Of a stretch of 64,000 nucleotides of DNA, positions 53,101-62,100 are shown one piece after another. Location of the stretch: NCBI GenBank assembly GCA_026874595.1, contig CM049316.1:55749676-55813675 (forward strand). Direction: 5' to 3'. The translations under genes and the position numbers were made by a program. The stretch is from Sipunculus nudus. Its lineage: Eukaryota; Annelida; Sipuncula; Golfingiida; Sipunculidae. The number at the start of each line of letters is the position of its first letter. Positions within the stretch are counted from its first letter, which is position 1. The notes below the pieces were generated by a model, which saw nothing but the letters and a program-made list of their open reading frames with translations, did no database searches and had not been told where the DNA came from.

Positions 53101-56100
53101 CATCACATCAGTCACCTGAACATAAATGACTCATACTTACAGTCTAAAGTTTGATGATAACCTAGTGCTCGTCATGCTGGTTCAGGTATTATTATTACTA
53201 TTATTATAATCTTCGTCATCAACAGTTCAAATGGAGAGGTTAGAGATTTAATTTTCTGTGATCAAATATTGAATTGACTTAAACATATGGACCTAATACT
53301 TGTAAATGATATATAATAGACGGCTATTTCATCTTTTTACTTGTAAATGTTTAATTGCTGTTAATGCTAATGACTTTACCGGCAAGCCAGCTTGGATGCC
53401 CCTATTCATACAGGCGTAGTTTTTGCTGTCATCACATCCGTCCAGGTTGAATCGGATGGACGGCGCGTCATTGAAGTACACCAGAGCCAGACGAACAGCA
53501 GGGTACTTATAGATGGTGGTGTTGACGAACGCTTGCAGAAAACTACGGAGGTAGAACCAGTGGATGACTTCCATTTTGTCATCCTCAATAATACTTCCCG
53601 AGTGATCCGCAAGGATAACGATGTCCTGTTTGCAGGTGTCCGGCACTGTAAAGTAAAGTTATAAACTTTCACCAAGGTCTCACTCAAATGACTAACTATA
53701 CTGCTTCGCTTTCAGCGTGCTTCCGTTTGTTAGCACAGTATATATCCCAAGCATATCCTGATTATCATTTTAAACAAAGCTCAAGGGACGATTAAATAGT
53801 TTGGAAAGTGTTCATAACACACTGTATTTCCATTTTTTTTTAAAATATCAGTAAAATACAGCTTAATATGTACTGCGCAATGATTCATGTAAACTTGATG
53901 TTATAACCTAGAGGTCAAATTAGCATTTTTTAACAAAATTATCTCAAAATTATCTCATTGTTTAAACCTGCACACAATTGCAACATTATCAATTTAGTCA
54001 ATACATATAAAAGCCCTTAAGCCGGTCCTTACCGTATTCTAGGGACTGAAATTTGTTTGAAAATCTACAGGCCAGTCGGGCTTGCATATTACAAGATTTC
54101 TCAGGCCTGCCATAAAAATTACAGTTTACTTTTCGTCGAAAAGAAAATATCATTGAAAAACTAAAAAAAAAAAAATAATAATAAACTAGACGACCTGAGG
54201 TCGCGCGCTTGCCGGAAATGACGGTAAATAGTCAGATGAATGAGCAAGGAAGAAGAGGAAGAACATGAGCCATTGCTTGTGAAGATAGGACCAACATTGT
54301 CAAAGTCATGACGGAAATAAGATTTTAACGTGTTTTGATTACTTTGACCTTTGATCTTTCTAGACTATACACATAGAACGTCCAGAAATCTTTAATACCT
54401 ACGATATATGTAAGTTACAAAGTGATTACAGAAAAAAATGAAAACAGGAGAATGTTATATATAAGACGCATGAACCAGCAAGCAGGAGAAGCTGAGACAG
54501 CTGAGAACCAGATAGACATATTGATAAAGTGTCACCAGAATGAGACCAGGTGGTTTAACCACATTATGGAGAAGACTCAGAGGAAGAAAACAAGCTATAG
54601 TTTATGTGATTGAGGTTTATAATTTTGGAGATATGCATTAAAAATTATATGTTGGAAAGGTTCGACTGCAGCGCCACCTAGCCGCTATATCCTGAAAATG
54701 AAAAATCACTTTCGAGATATAAGTGTTAAACAGAGGTAGGACTGGTTTCAAAATGATTCCTGTAAAACTGTGGCCTGTAGAATGCTCTAAGTAAGACGCA
54801 AGAACCAGAAAGCAGGCGAAATTGACGACAACTGACAAACAGACAGAAATACTGACAAATTGACACAAGATCAAGACCAGTCGACCAGACCAGGTTATGG
54901 AGAAGGCTAAGAGGAAGAAATTTAGCCTAAGCTTGTGAAGATAGGTCTAATAATGACGAAGTTATCGTGAAAGTAAAACAAAAAAAGTTTTTTGATGACT
55001 TTGACCTTGAACTTTGACCTATATTGACCAAATACGATAGGGTTCCAGCATTTATTATTGTCTAACAGCTGTGCAAGTTTTAAAGCAATTGCTGCAAAAT
55101 TGTTGCCTAAAGAGTCGTGACAAACACACACACAAACGCACACACACACACACAAACAGACATACGCAGGTGACAAACCTGCGAAGATTTCCGGCAAGCA
55201 ATAAACGGATATGCTCTATTTAAATTAAAGTTACCTGCCTAATTCTGAATGATATTTATCATTATTTATCAATGATTTTGCTTTCTATAACAATGTCCGT
55301 TTTTAATGCCACTTATCGCATCCCCTCCTTGATCATATTAAAATAAATGTAACATGGTGATCGCCTTTTGTCATCTGATGGGTCATACTCTGATATATAC
55401 CAGTACTAGCGTGTAACTCCAGGTTACACTTTTATATGATAATTACTCTCGTTGACATTTAAACTGACTTCCCAATCTATTTGACAGTCTTTTGTCACAT
55501 TTCTCATTTGAAAAAAATCTCTTACTTAATAGTCAGCTGATGTGTAAATATACTTATAAACAACGTATCATCATGGAGCATCAGAAAATAAACAAGCACG
55601 ATACCAGATGCTGACCATATTTTAATTAACTCTGAAATAAATGACTAAGCGAGCATTGTTGATACGTATCTGTCTATGTCTCCAAAAGAAACGACGTACG
55701 GTAAGGAAATATCATTTTATAATTTTAGTTCCAGGTTTATTTTGAGGGGTATTAATAAAATGAAACAGATTTACATGTACGAAGGACGTTAATGGAAACA
55801 CCACTCAAAGGAAAAGGGGTATACATGGTTGCTTAAATGCGCTTCTTATCAGTTGTGATCGGTACAGACGATTCGTTAAAACCCGACCTGCTCCCAAAAC
55901 CATGTCTTAATTGCCACGGAACTGACATTAATCACGCAATTTGTTCAATACTTAACATCTTATTTGTGACGTTAGGGCACTGGACATCGTCAGTGGCAGC
56001 TCCCATTATTCATTTTGCATTGACCTGCCCGTTTTGTCTAATATACCCGCGGTGCCGCCATGATCTTAGCTTAAAACAGTTATTCCATCAAAACCAGCAA

Positions 56101-59100
56101 AAGCGATGTCATCAGACACATGCCCGCCAAATATGTCGTTAATGAAGTCACATGGAATGGATTTTTACTACAAACCTATTATTGGCTCTTTGACAATGCT
56201 TAATCACTCCGCTTGTCACAAGAATACTTATGCGTTGCCAAGCTACGGCTCATGCAAAATAACTGTCAATCAACGTGTCACGTGGTTCAAATGTGAACAT
56301 CACCGACTGACTGTATATAGGGCGAGAGAACCGTCATTTATGCTGAAGGTGATGAGCTTGCGCATTATTTATATCAAATATGAACGATTTCCACTTGTTC
56401 AATGTTTCGTCTGCAGCTCACCTTATTTCAGTACTCTTTTCGCATATTAAGGCCAAAAATAAAATAAAAAAAAAAATAAGTTGTGGTTCCCAGAAATATT
56501 TAAAAAAAAAAAATCAATGCGGGATGGTGTTTTTTTATTTTTATTTTTTTGTATGTTTCGATAAAAATGATAAATGATAAGGGAAAAGTATGATAATAAC
56601 AGATTTTTTTGCTACACAAGTAATCGCACTAAAGTTAACAATGGAAATGTTATCAAAATTGTATGATTTTATCTTCTTGAAAGAAAAGTCTGAGCGGCTT
56701 TAGATCAAAATTGGAAAGTTATTATTGAAAATCAAAATTAAAATTTTAGACGCGGGGCCGTTTAAATAATGCAGGCGGTGTCGAGAACCCCACCTTTTAT
56801 TTTTTTGGCCTAATATGTCAGATTTTACTGATCCCGGGCTGCCGACCACATGCAGTCTGTTACCCCTTGAGTGACGAAACCTGCGGAAGCGGGGAGTCTC
56901 CCGATCGTTTAATGCACAGACCCATTCCTACTAATTTTAAAGGCACGAATTAAGTGATCGGCTATACATATATATTTATTTTATTATGGAAATTAAAACA
57001 GCCTCTTCATTGAGACGGGGAGAGATAAAGAATGAGAGTGATGGGCTATTTTTCTTGTACACGTTAGCAGATTTTTAGGGGCCCCACCGGGCTGGCATAC
57101 GGGCATAAGCAAAAAAAAAAAAAAAAAATTAAATAAAATTTCGGGCAATTGTCTCTTAAAATTTCGAACCCTGCTTTTCCTCCCAGTGGTTTTATAATGT
57201 ATGAGTAGGACATAGGAACTAGTTTGATAGGGTGGCCTCACACTAGATGAACTAGGTGTCAGGTCTTGTGAGTTTAATTTTTATAATTTTGTTGGCACTC
57301 ACGTAATTCGGAGCTTCCTCCATCTGTTGAGGGGTCACAGAATTGGTCTAGCCACAGCTCCAGCATTGCAGACATTCTTCCGTAGTCTCCAGCGATAAAG
57401 AAGTTCTTAAGCACGGGTACACTGACGAATCTGATCAGGAAGACCTCATCGACTTTCCTACCCACGGCCAAAGCGGCAACACGTGCTCCAGAGTCCTTAA
57501 TCTTTAAAACAGAGACATCACATAAACCAATTCTCGTAATATTTTGAGAGACCATGTTAAATCGAACCACAAAGGATTTTCTAGATATATAAATTCTTTA
57601 GCCCATACTACTTTAATCTATCTCCCATACTCTCTAAAAACGTTAAAGAAATAAAAAATCTTTAAACACATTTCTAGATTTTCAGGTATAGGAAACCTTT
57701 TTTTTACACCAGTAATGCCTTGGAAATTAAGTGTAGACTTCTTCGAAATATACAGTGAAAAACGAGCTAATTAGCGTCAAGTCCCATTTTTTATCACAAA
57801 CTGCATTGAGATGTGTGTTGCATACTTCCAATGTGTCAACATATCCCACGGGCGGATCCAGAATTAAGGACATAGGGAGGTCCAACCGAGGAGGACTAAT
57901 GAAAACCCTAAAAAAGGGTCAAAGATCCGGAAAAGGGGGTCCACGCTGCAAACTTTTGTCTAGAACCCTTAAAAAGTTGTGGTGGATGAAAAAAAGGGGG
58001 AGGGTGCAGACCCCCAGGATCCCCTTGATCCGCCGCTGTAGCCTACATGGTGCACATCATCCTTCATGAAGATCAGGACATTTATCACATGGTTTGACAA
58101 TAAAAATTGCGAAATGTCCAATTCTGTTCAGATTCGACTGTTTAAGCAGGTGAGAAGTAGTTAATATCGGAATTAAAAAAAATAGGGAAAAAAAGAGTGT
58201 GCTGAAATGAAGAGTGTAAAGAGTTATTAGCGTCATTTTACGTAAATACTTAACATTAGAGTCACTTAAAAAAAAACAAAAAAAAAAAAACAGGAGGACT
58301 AAGAGAGACCGTGGTTTCGTCGCCTTTTACCGCCATCTAGTGGAAGTATTTGGTACTGATAAGACATTTTATTAAGATATGATTACTAATTAGGAGTTGA
58401 TCTGGATGCCCCATGTGCACAAAAAGTAATGCTCTGTATGATTGTTTACTTTAAATTTTTATTCAAAATGTATTTAAATATGACCAAGAATTTAGGCCTC
58501 CATAAAATTAAACCACTGGGATTGTAAGGAACACAATTAAATTTATTTACCCGTTGAAGCTCGGCAAGGAGTGCGACTTCATCCACCGTTGAATCAAATC
58601 GGCCATCAGAAATAAGGAGGTAGATGTTTTTGTTTCCGCGGTCTCCACGGCGACCAAACACTTGGTTGCGGGCAACTTCAAGCGCCCTGGTGATGCTTGA
58701 CCGTCCGCCTTTCTGCAGAAAAAAAAAGAGAATGAAAATCTTGATTGATATGGTCAACAATAAAGGTTTATGGGGTCCAGCTATATTCTTTAAACTGGAG
58801 CTTGATTCATCATATCTCAAGGAAAACATTAAAAACAAGTTTAATCAACCAGTAGTATATCCTTAATTCAGACATGCGCCTTGTGACATCCGCTTTTTTG
58901 TTTCTGCACGAATTGCAGCCCTAATGAGTGGTTTCGAAATATTAGCGAGGTCAAGGTTTAATTATGGCACCTTAATGCGAAATGAATGTATTCCGAGGAC
59001 AGCCTTAGAGTTCGAATCTTTCTGCGGAGAAAGGGTAATGGCGAGGCCAGTCTCAGAGTAGGAATCTATCTGCGGTGAAAGGTAAATGGCGAGGACAGTC

Positions 59101-62100
59101 CCACAATGGGAATCTATCTGCTGGGAAAAGGGTGATTGCGAGGACAGTCTCAGAGTAGGAATCTATCTGCTGGCGAGGAGAGTCTCAGAGTGGAAATCTA
59201 TATCTGCGGAAAAAAGGTGATGGCGAGGACAGTCGCAGAGTGGGAATCTATCTGCGGAGAAAGGGGGATTGCGAGGAAAGTCTCAGAGTGGGAATCTATC
59301 TGCGGAAAAAAAGGGTGATTGTCATTAAAACTGTATATTCCAAATAGAAGCCAGAGGAACGCTTTTAAGATGACCGCGCCCTCACCGCAAATTATAGTAA
59401 AAGAGACCATTTTGACAATGCCCATATGCACCCGTTTCCCTTTTTGATTTCTTAAAAAACTGAGGTTGCAGGTGATTCTGGCTCAGCCGTGGCTTCGGGT
59501 TTATCTGCGGAAACCAAAAATGTATTTGATATTTCTATTTATAAGACATCTCTTCTTTTTTTAATTTCCTTAATTGGTGAATATGCTACATAATATTATG
59601 TGTATATTTTATAGAATGAAGGTGAATCTATGGCAAGAAGATCTAGTTTTAAGTTTATTGTTTAATTTAATTCCTGAATGGGTTGATATGCTATATATAT
59701 TTTTTATTTTATATAATGAAAGTGACTTTTAACATTCACATATCTACGGCAAGAAAGGTCTAGTCTAAGTGTGTTTATTATATATATGTATATATAGTAT
59801 ATATATATGTGTGTTTCTCTCGATTTATTAACCTATAAACCTCAGCTTTTGTGCATTTCATTTAACGTAGCAAAACATTATGATTTGCAATTGACTTCAA
59901 CTGCTTCAGTAATTGGCGAATAGTGGATAAATTACTAACATTTTACAGGTCGTTCATTAGAACTATAGCACTATTGGACCTGTCATTTCTTAGTACCCAC
60001 GGTTCTGGTCCTGTGACGTTAATCGAACTGGACAGACGATAATCACGAAACCTGTCGTTCATGAGAGCTAAAAGTACCCATGATTCTGTTTCAGTGATGC
60101 TTCACCAGTTGGAAAGGTTGTTTATGAGAGGTAGAACTCATTGAAAAGGTCATTCATGAGAACTAGAACTCACCAGACACGTCATTTACGAGACCAAGTT
60201 CTCACTATAAACAGGTCGTTTATGAAGATTAGAACTCACTCGACAGGTCATGCGTGGGAGCTATTACTCATTTGACAGGTTGTTCATAAGAGCTAGAACT
60301 CATTAGGTTAAGTAAACCTATTCAACGTGCGTTTGTTGTGTGATAGGAGAATTTAACCCAGATCCCAGACTTTTTCCTGATTTGATTGGCTGGTACACAT
60401 ATGACATTATGAACTGAATTTTTTCAGGAACTTAGATCTTTTAATACATGTTGTTTTTAATTTCTCCCGAAAATTTCGGACTGACAGTGGCAAAAATACT
60501 GTGCTTTTACTGAGATTTAAAATTTAATGTCACAAGGGGTTTCCAGTGGCTGCCGTCAGTGCAGAGTTGACAGTGTTCATGCCGGTGCTGATAGCTCCTA
60601 AACAAATCACACAACCTCTGTGTTTTTGTGTAAAAAATAAATAGGAAAATTTTTTTCTGCCAGGAACTGGTCTCATTTTATATAATAAATTTTATTTTAT
60701 CTATATTAATTAATTATCTAGGGGTCAAAGTGTTACATGATAATATAATGGGACCTGGAATAGGATTGCGTAACCTGAACATTAGACAGGTTGTTCATGA
60801 GAACTAGTACTCATCGGATTGGTTGTTCATGAGTGTTAGTACTCATTTGAAATTTAATTTATGAGATGGTACTCATCGAAGGAGTTGTTCATGAAAGTGT
60901 GTACTCATCGGAGAGGTTGTTCATGAGAGCTAGTACTCAACGAACAGGTAATTCATGAGAGCTGGCACTCCTAGGAAAAGTCGCCAGTACTGATTGGACA
61001 GGTTCGTTCATGAGATGGTACTGATTGACAGGTTATTCCACACGTCAGCGGGCAGTGAGGACAAAAACATGTATTGTTTTTCAGTATACAAGAAGGATGC
61101 TAACATGTGTGACAGCTCTTAAAATGATGCATATGAACAATATTGAGTACTTCAGGGTTCAGTCATAATCAATAAACATTTAATGGTGTCCTTGAAAGCA
61201 TTTAAACTAAAATCAGCAATAAACAATGTTTATACTGTGAACGTTTACTTTAACTGACCGTACAGAGAATATTTTGTTCACATGCACACGCAATTTAATC
61301 TTTGTTTTATCTCATTTTCTCATCTTCATCACTATAGCCAACTCCGTCTCAGGGGTATGGTTTGAAGGCTGAGTCCTCGATAGCACGTTTATCCGTCTAA
61401 ATGTGTGCTTGTGCGTGTATGTCCTTACCTGAGCTGATGGGTTATCAATCTTCCTCTGCATGCATGCGACGTCCATGTTACACTCGGCAAAGTCGAAGCC
61501 GACTCGGGCGTCGTCGCTGAACCACACGAGGGCGAGACGGTTGTTTGTTTTACCCAGCCATTCCCTGGATACGACCTGCTTCAGAAAGTTCTTGAGGTCA
61601 CCCTCAGCAGAGCTAGACACTTTGGCTGACCAGTCGACCATCAGCACTATGTCGGCTCCAAGCCTGTCACATTCATCTGTTTAATAAACGGTTAAAAGCT
61701 CAGTTTTTGTTAAATCCAAAATGTCATAAATGTAATACCCATTTTTATGTACATTCTCAAACTGCATAACATATGTCGGGGCTGCTTCAAGAGCAATTAA
61801 CGTTACTTTTGCCGATATAATTCACATGGAACGTGCATTACCTTGTCTCAATCACTTTTTATGATTAAACAATATTTTAACACTAATATCGATAATAGTG
61901 TCACAACGCGTTTAAGCATATACATGCATATTGTTAACTGTGTGAACTAGAGTATTTACAGGGTGACATTTTTATCAATAAAGAAGGATTACAGATGGTG
62001 AAGAAGTTTAAATCACAATAAAATGTAATATATTTAATATATGGTAGGTGTCTCACGTGAAGTAGGAGCTAGATGATATTTATAAACGGCCTCAAAAGCG

